Part shown: one piece after another, positions 50,894-62,009 of the stretch
Numbering within the stretch: position 1 is the stretch's first letter
How the letters are laid out: each line of letters starts with the position of its first letter
DNA from: Streptomyces hundungensis
GTDB lineage: Bacteria > Actinomycetota > Actinomycetes > Streptomycetales > Streptomycetaceae
Direction of reading: 5' to 3'
Assembly (NCBI RefSeq): GCF_003627815.1
Contig: NZ_CP032698.1
Location: forward strand, 7,316,001-7,380,000
DNA length: 64,000 nt
The notes under the pieces: generated by a model
What the model saw: only the letters and a program-made list of their open reading frames with translations
What the model was told of the DNA's origin: nothing
The model's database searches: none
Made by a program: the position numbers and the translations under genes

Positions 50894-50967
50894 CGGACGT
50901 CCTCCCGGCGGCGCGGGGCCAGGGGGTGGGCGAGGAGTGCCGTGGACCGCCGTATGTGATGTGTCAT
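50890..50967 (-). CDS. Candidate leader peptide, 25 aa, coupled to the MscS gene
   Basis: On the minus strand an ATG at 50967 with a good ribosome site (AGGTGAG, 6-base spacer) opens a 25-codon frame that starts MTHHIRRSTALLAHPLAPRR. Its TGA overlaps the channel's TTG start as TTGA, and the ribosome site of the channel lies inside the leader ORF. Translation of the leader could therefore control access to the channel start. The first codons are AT-richer, as is normal for starts. I cannot exclude that it is a chance frame. Confidence 0.4.
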   Translation of the reverse strand: MTHHIRRSTALLAHPLAPRRREDVR

Positions 50968-51573
50968 CACGTTCTCACCTGTCAGATCGTCTTGCCTGGA
51001 GCCTCGTTCGGGCGGCCGGACACCGGCACGCACACGGAACGGGCTGCCATCCTGCCCCATGTGCGGAGCTCCCATACAGGTGGGCCGGGTGGTGTGGGGG
51101 CAGAGGAGCGCACGGCCCGGCCACCCATGGGGCGGGGCACCACAGCCACGCCCCCCGCACGGCCCGGACACCATGGGGCGGGGCACCACAGCCACGCCCC
51201 CCGCACGGCCCGGCCACCCATGGTGCGGGGCACCACCCAGGCGCCCGCGGACGGCCCGCTGTCGTATGCGTCCCGTATTCGTGCCGTATGCGGGCCCCCG
51301 GGCCCGGCAGGTATCAAACGCCGGGGACGGCGGTATATCTACCGGTAGGAAACTTGGCTGGATCCGGGGGCGTCCGGCCGTCGCCGGGGCCGCCGACGGT
51401 TCCCCCGCGGGACGGCGGAGCCCCGCGGGCAGGCCGTCCCGGCGCGGGATGCCGCGTTCCGTTCCATCCTGGTAGTGCACCCGGATCTTTACGCGAACCC
51501 GCGAACCCAGCCGGTTCCCGTTCCTTCGGCTCCGGCGCGGGCCGCGGGGAGCGATCAGCCGAGGAGTGAGGCC
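50968..51573. other. Intergenic region, 606 bp, with tandem repeat
   Basis: No protein-coding gene is supported. The left part holds the probable promoter of the leader/MscS unit, the middle (51109-51247) holds a 47-bp tandem repeat, and the right part leads into the cold-shock-like gene. A minus-strand frame of 305 codons across it (50890-51807) is repeat-derived and antisense to the cold-shock gene. Confidence 0.6.
51109..51247. repeat. 47-bp tandem repeat x 3
   Basis: Units start at 51109, 51156 and 51202 (47, 46 and about 46 bases). Each has CGCACGGCCCGG and GGGGCACCAC motifs. Unlike the array at 37017 it lies within an intergenic region, and its sequence is unrelated to that array. Confidence 0.8.
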
Positions 51574-51780
51574 ATGAACGAGAGGTGCGAGGGGATCGTC
51601 CAGTACTTCGACCGGGAGAAGGGGTACGGATTCGTCGTGCCGATAGGCCAGCGCGACGGCATCTACGTGCGCCGGGAGGACATCGAGGGGGAGACGCGGA
51701 CGCTCTCCGAGGGGCAGCGGGTCTCCTTCGTCATAGAGCTGGCCCGTGGCCGCTTCGAGGCACGGGCCGTACGCCCCTGA
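51574..51780 (+). CDS. Cold-shock-domain-like protein, 68 aa
   Basis: This is a 68-residue OB-fold protein. GIVQYFDREKGYGFVVPIGQ carries RNP1-like aromatics (Phe, Tyr, Phe) as in CspA, and the rest (GIYVRREDIEG and GQRVSFVIELARGRFEARAV) follows the CSD pattern. Conservation is lower than in SC-type cold-shock proteins: the canonical KWFNxxKGFGFI is YFDREKGYGFV, and the usual DVFVHYSAI is GIYVRREDI. It may thus bind single-stranded nucleic acid with altered specificity. ATG 51574 with GAGG upstream. It lies 140 bases before the isocitrate dehydrogenase start, in the same direction. Confidence 0.85.
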   Translation: MNERCEGIVQYFDREKGYGFVVPIGQRDGIYVRREDIEGETRTLSEGQRVSFVIELARGRFEARAVRP

Positions 51781-51857
51781 GCACCCCTGTGCCGGAGCCT
51801 CTGGCACCTCGTGCCGGGCCGCGCCCGCCGGGACCGTGGCCGGGGGCCCCGTCGTGA

Positions 51858-54143
<2,286 letters not shown>

Positions 54144-54181
54144 CCGCAACTCCCTTACGGGGGAGCACAGTTGAGCACACC

Positions 54182-54216
54182 GCCGCCCCGGCCGGACCCG
54201 TTCCGGCCGGGGCGGC
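54182..54216 (+). terminator. Strong hairpin terminator after icd
   Basis: A perfect 15-bp stem (54182-54196 with 54202-54216) and a 5-base loop lie 39 bases after the stop. There is no T-run. It is the strongest hairpin in the window. Confidence 0.8.
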
Positions 54217-54373
54217 CGTGCACCGCGTGACCGGGGCGGCGAAGGCCATGACGGCCGAGAACCACGTGTGAGCTGGGTCCCTCGCGGATCGGGAGGAGCC
54301 GTGGGCCACTTATCCTGAGCCACTCAGTCCATACCCGGCGTCCTGGCCGCACAACTTGTCCTTGGAGTCCGCC

Positions 54374-55654
54374 TTGAGGGTAAATCTCCGTTCCAGAGTC
54401 ACCATGTGGCTCGGGCGCACCTACCTTGCCAGGATCCAGAAACGCGGCATCGGCCCCGGCACGATGGCCCTGTTGCCCGACGCGCTGCTCATGCCGCTGC
54501 GCCGGGACGGACTCGACCCGGTCGCCGAGTTGACCGTACGGCAGGGCGAGGAGCCGGTCAGCAAGGTCCCGCTGCCGTTCGGCATGGACGCCTGGGTGGT
54601 CACCGGACACGAGGCCGTGAAGGCCGTGCTCGGCTCGGCCGACGGCTTCAGCAACGACTTCACCCACCTCGCGGGCAACGCGGGCGTCGTGGAGGAGCAG
54701 CATCCCGGCGGCCTCGGATTCAGCGATCCACCGGTCCATACCCGGCTGCGCCGCATTCTGACGCCCGAGTTCACCATGCGCCGCCTGCGTCGGCTCACCC
54801 CGCGCATCGAGGCCCTCGTCGAGGAGCGGCTCGACGCGATGGAGGCGGCGGACGGCACCGTCGACCTGGTCGAGGCCTTCGCCCTGCCCATCCCCTCGCT
54901 GACCATCTGTGAACTGCTCGGCGTGCCCTACGAGGACCGGCACGACTTCCAGCAGCTCGCCATGGAGCGCTTCGACCTGTTCGCCGGGGCCACCGCCCCG
55001 CTCGGCGCGATGTCCGCATCGCTGTCCTACTTCCGCGACGTGGTCAAGAAGCAGCGCGAGAACCCGGGCGACGGCCTCCTCGGCATGATCGTCAAGGAGC
55101 ACGGCGACCGGGTCGGCGACGACGAACTCGCCGGGCTCGCCGACGGCGTGCTCACCGGCGGCTTCGAGACCACCGCCAGCATGCTGGCGCTCGGCTCCCT
55201 CGTCCTGCTCCAGGATCCGGACGCCGCCGAGCGAATAGCCCACGACGAGGAGGCGGCCGCGGCCTTCGTCGAGGAGGCGCTGCGCTACCTCACCGTCGTC
55301 CAACTGGCCTTTCCCCGCTTCGCCCGCGAGGACGTCGAGGTCGCCGGGGTGCTCATACCCAAGGGCGACATGGTGCTGTGCTCGCTCAGCGGCGCCAACC
55401 GCGACGCCGCCTTCACCCCGCACGGCGCCGACTTCGACACGCGGCGCAAGGCGGGCGGCCACCTCGCCTTCGGCTACGGCATCCACCGCTGCATCGGCGC
55501 CGAACTCGCCCGCATGGAACTGCGCGCCGCCTTCCCCGCCCTCGTCCGCCGCTTCCCTCAGATGCGCCTCGCCGTCCCGGCGGACGAACTCGCCTTCCGC
55601 AAACTGTCGATCGTCTACGGCGTGGAGTCGCTGCCGGTACGGCTGCGCGGCTGA
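54374..55654 (+). CDS. Cytochrome P450
   Basis: This is a 426-residue bacterial P450. The I-helix oxygen-binding motif is GGFETTASML, the K-helix ExxR is FVEEALRYL, and the heme-binding loop is FGYGIHRCIGAELARME with the cysteine ligand. The substrate-binding N-terminal half begins with VNLRSRVTMWLGRTYLARIQ. P450s need ferredoxin and a reductase, neither of which is adjacent. The TTG at 54374 has GGAG 6 bases upstream; TTG at 54356 and ATG at 54404 are alternatives. It is not in a visible biosynthetic cluster. The substrate is unknown. Confidence 0.93.
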   Translation: MRVNLRSRVTMWLGRTYLARIQKRGIGPGTMALLPDALLMPLRRDGLDPVAELTVRQGEEPVSKVPLPFGMDAWVVTGHEAVKAVLGSADGFSNDFTHLAGNAGVVEEQHPGGLGFSDPPVHTRLRRILTPEFTMRRLRRLTPRIEALVEERLDAMEAADGTVDLVEAFALPIPSLTICELLGVPYEDRHDFQQLAMERFDLFAGATAPLGAMSASLSYFRDVVKKQRENPGDGLLGMIVKEHGDRVGDDELAGLADGVLTGGFETTASMLALGSLVLLQDPDAAERIAHDEEAAAAFVEEALRYLTVVQLAFPRFAREDVEVAGVLIPKGDMVLCSLSGANRDAAFTPHGADFDTRRKAGGHLAFGYGIHRCIGAELARMELRAAFPALVRRFPQMRLAVPADELAFRKLSIVYGVESLPVRLRG

Positions 55655-55661
55655 GGCACCC

Positions 55662-55681
55662 GCCCGGGCCGGAGCCCGGGC
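55662..55681. terminator. Bidirectional hairpin between convergent genes
   Basis: GCCCGGG and CCCGGGC flank a 6-base loop between the P450 stop and the stop of the convergent secreted protein gene, so it can serve both transcripts. Confidence 0.55.
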
Positions 55682-55692
55682 GCGGCGCCCCG

Positions 55693-57147
55693 TCAGCCCA
55701 CCGTGAGCGCGGTGTCGTCGATGACGAACGACGTCTGGAGCTTGGACCCCTCGGTGGCGGTGAACCTGAGGGTCACCGTCTGCCCCGCGTAGCCGCTCAG
55801 GTCGACGGTGCGCTGGGCGTAGCCGCTCGCCGCGTTCAGGTTGGAGTACGTGAGCGGCGTGGCCAGGACCGCGCCGCCGGCGTCGACCACCTGGACCTTG
55901 AGGGTGTCGTACGCCGTGCTCGACGTCTCGGCCGTGTCGATGTGGAGCTGGAAGGCGAGCGAGGCCGCGCAGCCCGCCGGGATCGTGACCGTCTGGGCCA
56001 GGGTGTCGGTGTGCGCGGTGCCCTTGCCGCCGAGCCACGCCTTGTACGCGCCGGTGCGGGCGGGTTCACCGGCGCTGGTGTTGATGATGCCGCTGGTGGC
56101 CGTCCAGCCCGAACTCCCGGATTCGAAGCCGGGGTTGGCGAGCAGTTGGGCGCTGGCGCAGCCACCGGGGTCGCCGCCGGTGCTGCCGGGTGCGCCCGAC
56201 AGCCACTCGGTGGCGTTGAGGGCGAGCGCGGCGTCGGTGCCGGCCGGGTCGTTCCAGCCGTCGTACAGGGTGTTGCCCGACTGTCCGGTGCCGTCGTCGA
56301 TGGGCGAGCTGTCGCCCCAGAACGCGACGCGGCCGCTGCCGAAGGTGCTGGTGGCGAAGAAGGCGCCGGTGGTGCCGGACGAACCGGTGCGGTAGACCAG
56401 GCCCTTGGCGGCCGGGTTGTCGGCGGGCTTGAGGGTCACGGTGGTGCCGTTGCGGATGATGCTGCCGGTCACCTTGCCGAACGAGCCGTTGAGGACCGGG
56501 TCGGCGGTGTCGCCGACGGCCCGCGGATTGTCGGTGGCTATGTTGAGCGCGTCCACCGAGAAGCCGAACGGATCGGTGCTGTCCACGCTGTTGTTGTTCA
56601 TCAGGTCGTTGATGACCTTCACCGCGTCCGCGCCGTCGTTGTTGCGGTCGGATCCGGTGTGGTCGGAGATGAGGAACAGGCCGCCGCCGTTCTTCACGAA
56701 CTGCATCACGGCCGTCTTCTCCGCCGCGCTTAGCAGCACGTTCGGCTCGGGCAGCACAAATGTGTCGAAGTTCTTGAGGTCCGTCGCCGAGGACGTGCCA
56801 TAGGTGATCGAACTGCCCGAAGGCAGCGTCTTCAGGGCGTAGCCGCCGGTCTTCTGGAGTGCCACGCCCCACGAGGACAGGGCGCCGGTCCAGTCCTTCT
56901 CGGCCGAGGGGGAGGGGTTCTGGCCGAGCGGGTCGGGCTGGCTCGTGCCGATGATCCAGTCGGCGTTGCCGGCGGTCTCCGCCTTGGAGTTGTCGAACAG
57001 CACCCGGTGCGGGCTGGTGGTGGCCGCGGCGGTGGATGGGGTGGCGGCCTGGGCGGCGGCGCCACCGGCGGCGACCAGCGTGCACAGCGCGGTCAGCACG
57101 CCGGCGGTCCGGCGGCGCGAGGGAGCGGAACTGCGGGCTCCGAGCAT
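55693..57147 (-). CDS. Secreted protein with GATase/ThuA-like domain and C-terminal beta-sandwich
   Basis: This is a 484-residue exported protein. A signal peptide (about 1-36, with [19 protein letters not shown] and an Ala-rich cleavage site) is followed by a domain (about 40-320) with an alpha/beta core of the ThuA/type-1 glutamine amidotransferase-like kind ([40 protein letters not shown]). A C-terminal jelly-roll, carbohydrate-binding-like region (about 335-484) follows. No catalytic triad can be assigned. The ATG at 57147 has GGAGG 8 bases upstream; the ATG at 57162 lacks a ribosome site. The role is probably extracellular and possibly linked to polysaccharides. Confidence 0.8.
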   Translation of the reverse strand: MLGARSSAPSRRRTAGVLTALCTLVAAGGAAAQAATPSTAAATTSPHRVLFDNSKAETAGNADWIIGTSQPDPLGQNPSPSAEKDWTGALSSWGVALQKTGGYALKTLPSGSSITYGTSSATDLKNFDTFVLPEPNVLLSAAEKTAVMQFVKNGGGLFLISDHTGSDRNNDGADAVKVINDLMNNNSVDSTDPFGFSVDALNIATDNPRAVGDTADPVLNGSFGKVTGSIIRNGTTVTLKPADNPAAKGLVYRTGSSGTTGAFFATSTFGSGRVAFWGDSSPIDDGTGQSGNTLYDGWNDPAGTDAALALNATEWLSGAPGSTGGDPGGCASAQLLANPGFESGSSGWTATSGIINTSAGEPARTGAYKAWLGGKGTAHTDTLAQTVTIPAGCAASLAFQLHIDTAETSSTAYDTLKVQVVDAGGAVLATPLTYSNLNAASGYAQRTVDLSGYAGQTVTLRFTATEGSKLQTSFVIDDTALTVG

Positions 57148-57465
57148 CCTGCGTACCTCCATGAGGGGTGGGGGCAAGGTGGTGGGGACACCAAGTCTGC
57201 GCGCGTAGAACGCCGTTGTGCGGACGTCCACGCGGCGCGCGGTTGAACCGTACATGGCTGAAAGGGGATGGCGGCAGGGGCTGGGAGCCGCGAACCACCG
57301 GGACGCGCGGCGCGGCCGACCGACCGGCCGTGCGCCCCGCGCGACCCCGAACCGCGCTCACTTCGTCAGGACGACAGTCGGCGGGTCCCGCCCCACCCCG
57401 GATTCCGCCGCGCGCACCCGACGGAAGACCCTGGAGGAACGGGTGGCCCTCTAAACTGGGCAGCC

Positions 57466-58179
57466 ATGTTCGCACCCCAGGGCCCCACCTTCCGTGAACT
57501 CGCCGTCCAGGCGCTGTCGTCCGTCGAGCGCGGATACGATCTCCTGGCCCCGAAGTTCGACCACACCCCCTTCCGCACGCCCGAGAAGGTCCTCGCCTCC
57601 GTGGCGGGCGTACTCGGCGGACTCGGCCCCTTCGACCGGGGTCTCGATCTGTGCTGCGGCACCGGGGCGGGCCTCGACGTCCTCGACAAGGTGTGCCGGG
57701 ACCGGGTGACCGGCGTCGACATCAGCGCCGGGATGCTGGCGGTCGCCGCCCGCGCCCACCCGGGGGCGGAGCTGGTACGGGCCGACGCCCGGGCGCTGCC
57801 GCTGCGGGCCGCGTTCGACCTCGCCGTCAGCTTCGGGGCGTTCGGCCACTTCCTGCCCAAGGAGCGGCCGAACCTCTTCGCCCAGGCGTACGGAGCACTG
57901 CGTCCGGGGGGCCGGTTCGCGTTCCCCATGGGGGCGCCGGCCCGCCCCGGCAGCCCCGGCCATCTCGCGCTGCTGGGCTTCGACACGGCGATGCGGGTCC
58001 GCAACGCGGTGTGGCGGCCCCCGTTCGTCATGTACTACCGGGGGTTCGGCCTGGCGGACGTGGGCCGGGAGCTCACCGAGGCGGGCTTCTCCGTCGAGCT
58101 GTACGCGCTGGAGGAGTTCGGCCGGCGCCCGGACGGCAGCCCGCGCGTCCGTCTCGTCGTGGGCACGAAGGAGAAGTAA
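57466..58179 (+). CDS. Class I SAM-dependent methyltransferase
   Basis: This is a 237-residue methyltransferase. Motif I is GLDLCCGTGAGLDVLDKV (about 51-68), the acidic loop is VTGVDISAGMLAVAARAHPG, motif II is ADARALPLRAAFDLAVSFGA and motif III is AYGALRPGGRFAFPMGAPAR. It resembles the UbiE/Methyltransf_11 type acting on small lipophilic molecules. The upstream frame to 57268 is not coding-like. The ATG has TAAACT 8 bases upstream and no ribosome site. A strong hairpin follows the stop. The acceptor is unknown. Confidence 0.9.
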   Translation: MFAPQGPTFRELAVQALSSVERGYDLLAPKFDHTPFRTPEKVLASVAGVLGGLGPFDRGLDLCCGTGAGLDVLDKVCRDRVTGVDISAGMLAVAARAHPGAELVRADARALPLRAAFDLAVSFGAFGHFLPKERPNLFAQAYGALRPGGRFAFPMGAPARPGSPGHLALLGFDTAMRVRNAVWRPPFVMYYRGFGLADVGRELTEAGFSVELYALEEFGRRPDGSPRVRLVVGTKEK

Positions 58180-58193
58180 CCGGAGGAGCGTGG

Positions 58194-58231
58194 CAGGGGC
58201 CCCGTCCGGTGAGGACGGGGCGGGGCCCCTG
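58194..58231 (+). terminator. Hairpin terminator after the methyltransferase gene
   Basis: CAGGGGCCCCGTCC (58194-58207) pairs with GGACGGGG...GGCCCCTG (58213-58231) around a 5-base loop, with a small internal bulge, 14 bases after the stop. Confidence 0.7.
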
Positions 58232-58307
58232 GTCATGCATACGCAGGCCTTGGAGGGCGGGTTCACCCCCATCGAGCTCGACGACGCAAGGACAAGCCCA
58301 ACTACCG

Positions 58308-60431
58308 TCAGGTGCAGGTGAGTTGAGGCGTGGCCCAGTCGGCGTGGTCGTAGTCGACGCCGTCGCCGGAGTCGGTCACGACCAGCTTCAGCTCCTGGGC
58401 GCCGCTCACGTCGGCGCTGACCGCCTTGGCCGCGTCGGCGCCGGTGACCTTGCCGCTGTCCGCGGCGAGCGCCCCGTCCCGGTACACCTGGAAGGCGACC
58501 GAGCCCTTGGTGCCCACCTCGTCGTCCACGCCCACGGTCGCCTGGAACGCGGTGCAGGAGCCGCCCAGGTAGTACGTCACCACGGACGCCGCATGCGTGC
58601 CGAGCCCCTTGGTGTAGGTGGCGCCGTTGAGGGTGAGGGCCTTGCCGTCACCGGCGGCCTGTTCGCCGTTGCTGCGGTCGCGTTCGACCGGGCCCCAGCC
58701 GTTCACGGCCGACGTCCACGCCAGGTCGCTGAGCGCATGCGTTCCCGCCGACGGGCCCCGGCCGCAGGCCAGTTGGGGGTTGGCCCAGTCGGCATGGTCG
58801 TAGGTGATGCCGTCCCCGCCGTCACTCACCACCAGACGCAGCTTGCCGCCGCCGCGCAGATCCGCCGTGAGATGTCGCGGTGGATCGCTCGCGGTGCGCA
58901 GCCCGCTGTCGGCGACGAGCGCGTCGTCCCGGTAGATCCTGAACGCCACCGAGCCGCCCGCCGTGGACTCGTCGTCCACGCCCACGTCGACGGAGAGCGA
59001 GAGACATCCGCCGCCCAGGTAGTACGTGATGTCCGAGGCCGCGTGGGTGCCGAGCCCCTTGGCGTAGGTGGTGCCGCCGACGGTGAGGGTCCTGCCGTCG
59101 CCCGCCGCTTGTTCGCCGTTGCTGCGGTCGCGTTCGACCGGGCCCCAGCCGTTCACGGCCGACGTCCACGGCAGGTCGCTGAGCTGGTCGAGCCCGGTCG
59201 GCGGCGGTACCGGGGTGCCCGGTGTCACCCGGTACATCACCGTTCCGTGGGCCGGGACCGAGGCGCTGATGGCGCCCGTGGTGCTGCTCGTCGCCCGGGA
59301 CCAGAGGTCCTTCAGCGCGTACGAGGAGGCGCCGCCGATGCCGAGGGCGTCGACGGTCGTGGCGATGGTCCGGGTGGCGGTGGTCTCGTTGGTGAGGGTC
59401 ACCGAACGGCCGCCGTCCGCAAGGGGTTTGGACATCACGACCAGACCGCCCGAGGAGGAGACCACCGTGCCCTGCTTGCCCAGCGGATCCTGGTCGACCG
59501 CGATGACGTCGGTGTTCTTCAGGATCGCGAGGGTGGCCGCGCTCGGGTTGCGCAGATCGCTCCCGATGAGCAGCGGGGCCGCCATCTGCGACCACAGGCT
59601 GAAGTGGGTGCGGTACTCGGTGTCGGTCATGCCACCGTTGCCGACCTCCAGCATGTCCGGGTCGTTCCAGCCGCCGGGGCCCGCGTAGGGGGCGAGGGGC
59701 TGGTTCTGGTGCGCGATGTTGATCATGCTGGACCAGGAGTCGCTGATGTCGCCGGTGGTGCGCCAGGAGTTGCCGGTGCCCGAGGCCCAGGTCCAGGGCT
59801 GGTTGGAGCCCCACTCGCAGATGCTGTAGAGGATGGGTCGACCGGTCGCCTTGAGCGCGTCGCCCATCGCCCGGTAGCGCTGCTTGGCGTCGACGCCGTT
59901 GTTGTTGCAGTTGTCGTACTTGAGGTAGTCGACGCCCCAGGACGCCCACAGGGCGGCGTCCTGCTGTTCGTGGCCGAGCCCGCCGGGAAAGCCCTGGGTG
60001 TCACAGGTCTTGGTGCCGGCGCTGGAGTAGAGCCCGAACTTGAGGCCCTTGGCGTGCACATAGTCCGCGACGGCCTTGATGCCGTGCGGGAAGCGCACCG
60101 GGTCGGGAACGAGGTTGCCCGAGGCGTCGCGGTTGGGCAGCGCCCAGCAGTCGTCGATGTTGACATAGGTGTAGCCGACGTCCTTGAGGCCCCGGGTGAC
60201 GAAGGCGTCCGCGATGCCCTCGACCATCGACTCGTTGAACTCGGCCCGGCAGTGCGTGGAGTTCCAGTTGTTGAACCCCATCTGCGGGGTGCGCGCCAGG
60301 CCGTTGTCCACGGCTGCGGCCACGGGCGCCGAGGCGATCTCCACGGCGACCGTGACACCGCCCGCCAGAAGAGCCAGCGCGGTCAGGGTCGCGGTCAGAT
60401 GTTGTCTGAAGTTGTGCGGTTCGGCGGTCAA
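58308..60431 (-). CDS. Secreted GH27 alpha-galactosidase with two NPCBM domains
   Basis: This is a 707-residue exported glycoside hydrolase. The signal peptide spans residues 1-40 (hydrophobic ATLTALALLAGGVTVAVE, then Ala-rich). The GH27 barrel (about 45-340) starts ARTPQMGFNNWNSTHC and has the nucleophile Asp in YLKYDNCNNN and the acid/base Asp in WRTTGDISDSW. A beta-sandwich domain follows to about 430. Then come two NPCBM carbohydrate-binding modules (about 435-570 and 580-707) sharing SAVNGWGPVERDRSNGEQAA. The two modules include a 61-bp stretch of perfect DNA identity, evidence of recent duplication or conversion. The TTG at 60431 has GGAG 6 bases upstream; in-frame starts upstream lack ribosome sites. 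It probably belongs with the ROK gene 115 bases upstream on the same strand. Confidence 0.92.
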   Translation of the reverse strand: MTAEPHNFRQHLTATLTALALLAGGVTVAVEIASAPVAAAVDNGLARTPQMGFNNWNSTHCRAEFNESMVEGIADAFVTRGLKDVGYTYVNIDDCWALPNRDASGNLVPDPVRFPHGIKAVADYVHAKGLKFGLYSSAGTKTCDTQGFPGGLGHEQQDAALWASWGVDYLKYDNCNNNGVDAKQRYRAMGDALKATGRPILYSICEWGSNQPWTWASGTGNSWRTTGDISDSWSSMINIAHQNQPLAPYAGPGGWNDPDMLEVGNGGMTDTEYRTHFSLWSQMAAPLLIGSDLRNPSAATLAILKNTDVIAVDQDPLGKQGTVVSSSGGLVVMSKPLADGGRSVTLTNETTATRTIATTVDALGIGGASSYALKDLWSRATSSTTGAISASVPAHGTVMYRVTPGTPVPPPTGLDQLSDLPWTSAVNGWGPVERDRSNGEQAAGDGRTLTVGGTTYAKGLGTHAASDITYYLGGGCLSLSVDVGVDDESTAGGSVAFRIYRDDALVADSGLRTASDPPRHLTADLRGGGKLRLVVSDGGDGITYDHADWANPQLACGRGPSAGTHALSDLAWTSAVNGWGPVERDRSNGEQAAGDGKALTLNGATYTKGLGTHAASVVTYYLGGSCTAFQATVGVDDEVGTKGSVAFQVYRDGALAADSGKVTGADAAKAVSADVSGAQELKLVVTDSGDGVDYDHADWATPQLTCT

Positions 60432-60546
60432 GTGCGGCTCCGGTGAGGGTCGTTGGCGCACAAATGAACGGTGTCGAACGAAAACAACCACATCTCAGCA
60501 ATCGGACAAGAGCATGTCAAGAGAGGGCGTCCAGGTTCCGCCGGAA

Positions 60547-61860
60547 TCAGCGCGCCGCCCGCTCCTCCACCGCGGCGCGCCAGCCGGGCCGCTCCACCGG
60601 CGCCTGCGGAGCGGCGGCCGGTGCGCGGTGGCCGCCCAGGGCGAAGAAGTCGGCCAGCGGGAGGGTGGCCGCGCCCACGGTGACGGCGTCCGGGCCGAGC
60701 CGGCCGAGTTCGATGGTGACGCGCTCGGCCGGGTGGCGCAGGGCGTAGGCGGTGGCGTGCCCGCGCACCGACTCCAGGATGTACGGGCCGAGTTGGAGCC
60801 CGGCCCAGCCGCCGATGAGGATGCGCTCGGGGTTGTACAGGTTGATCAGGTCCGAGAGGCCCGCGCCCAGGTACTCGGCGGTCTCCTCCAGGACCGCGCG
60901 GGCCACCGGGCTCGCGGTGGCACCCTCGTCCGAGGGGTGGGCGGCCGCGAGCAGCGCCGTGACCGCCGTCTCCTCACTCGCCCCGGGCGGGAGTTCGGCG
61001 CCCGCCTCGCGCCAGCGCTCGATCAGCGCCTCGGCGCCCGCGTACGCCTCAAGGCACCCCAGCGCGCCGCACCGGCAGCGCCGGCCGCGTACGTGCACGG
61101 TGGTGTGGCCCCACTCGGCCGCGCTGCTGTGCGCACCCCCGTAGATCTCACCGCCGGAGACGATGCAGGCGCCGACGCCCGAGCCGAACAGAACGATCAC
61201 CGCGTCGGACGCCCCACGGCCGCCCCCGAACCACATCTCGGCCTGACCGAGCGTCTTGGCGCCGTTCTCGATGAAATACCGTGTGCCGGACGGCAGTTGG
61301 AGGCTTTCGCGGAGCAGGGACTCCAGGGGAACCGCGTCCCAGCCGATGGTCTGGCCGTGCACCACGGCTCCGTCGGGGGAGCTGCGGTCGACGATGCCGG
61401 GCACCCCCACCCCCACGCCGAGCAGCCGCGCCGGATCGAGGCCGCTCTCGCTCAGGACGGCGGCGACGCCCTCGCGGATGTGGCCCACGATGTGACCGAC
61501 GTCGTAGCCGCCCGCGTCCAACGACAGCTCCACGCGGGCGAGTTCACGCAGAACGAGATCGAACAGCTCGACCCTCACCCGGGTCTCGCCGACGTCCACG
61601 CCGATGAGATGGCCGCTGTCGGGAGCCACCCGGAGCAGGGTGCGTGGCCTTCCGCCGTCGGAGTCCACCACCCCGGCGTCCTCCAGGAGGCCGTCGGCGG
61701 CGAGTTCGGCGACGACGTTGCTGATGGACCCGGAGCTGAGCCCGGTCGCGGGGCCGAGCGCCTGACGGCTCATGGGGCCGTCGAAGTACAACCGGCGCAG
61801 TACCACGCTGCGGTTGTCCCGGCGCAGATCGCGGACGGTCCTTCTGTTCGGTGTGGCCAT
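60547..61860 (-). CDS. ROK-family transcriptional regulator
   Basis: This is a 437-residue ROK regulator with an N-terminal winged helix (about 10-70: SRQALGPATGLSSGSISNVV) and a C-terminal ROK domain. The sugar site contains IENGAKT and EWGHTTV, and the zinc motif is CRCGALGCLEAYAG (complete CxCGxxGCxE). The ATG at 61860 has GGAGG about 10 bases upstream. Its promoter carries two interlocked inverted repeats. The alpha-galactosidase gene lies 115 bases downstream on the same strand, so the regulator probably controls galactoside use and itself. Confidence 0.93.
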   Translation of the reverse strand: MATPNRRTVRDLRRDNRSVVLRRLYFDGPMSRQALGPATGLSSGSISNVVAELAADGLLEDAGVVDSDGGRPRTLLRVAPDSGHLIGVDVGETRVRVELFDLVLRELARVELSLDAGGYDVGHIVGHIREGVAAVLSESGLDPARLLGVGVGVPGIVDRSSPDGAVVHGQTIGWDAVPLESLLRESLQLPSGTRYFIENGAKTLGQAEMWFGGGRGASDAVIVLFGSGVGACIVSGGEIYGGAHSSAAEWGHTTVHVRGRRCRCGALGCLEAYAGAEALIERWREAGAELPPGASEETAVTALLAAAHPSDEGATASPVARAVLEETAEYLGAGLSDLINLYNPERILIGGWAGLQLGPYILESVRGHATAYALRHPAERVTIELGRLGPDAVTVGAATLPLADFFALGGHRAPAAAPQAPVERPGWRAAVEERAAR

Positions 61861-61923
61861 GTGTGGCTCCCTCCCTGCGTGCAACATACCGGTGCGAGAG
61901 CCTGTGCCGCGCCGTCCTGGCGC

Positions 61924-61957
61924 GGCTTAACTCATGCCCTAAATTAAGCCATGAGTT
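61924..61957. promoter_or_regulatory. Interlocked inverted repeats upstream of the ROK gene
   Basis: GGCTTAA...TTAAGCC (61924-61930 and 61944-61950) and AACTCATG...CATGAGTT (61929-61936 and 61950-61957) are both perfect inverted repeats and overlap each other. They lie about 64 bases upstream of the ROK start in an AT-rich patch, as expected for a ROK autoregulatory operator. Confidence 0.6.
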
Positions 61958-62009
61958 CAGTCGGACGCGGCAGGCGGGCCGGAGTGCTCGCCGGGGCGGC
62001 CCGGAGCGG

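Noticed and set aside
51109..51247. CRISPR array or cluster of regulator sites
   Set aside because: There are no spacers and unit-to-unit identity extends over the full 46-47 bases, typical of simple tandem duplication.
50890..51807. A 305-codon minus-strand frame upstream of mscS
   Set aside because: Most of it reads the 47-bp repeat and the cold-shock gene backwards. Only its last 25 codons (the candidate leader) have a ribosome site.
57651..60446. A 931-codon plus-strand frame across the methyltransferase and alpha-galactosidase genes
   Set aside because: It is out of frame with the methyltransferase and antisense to the GH27 gene. It has no recognisable domain.
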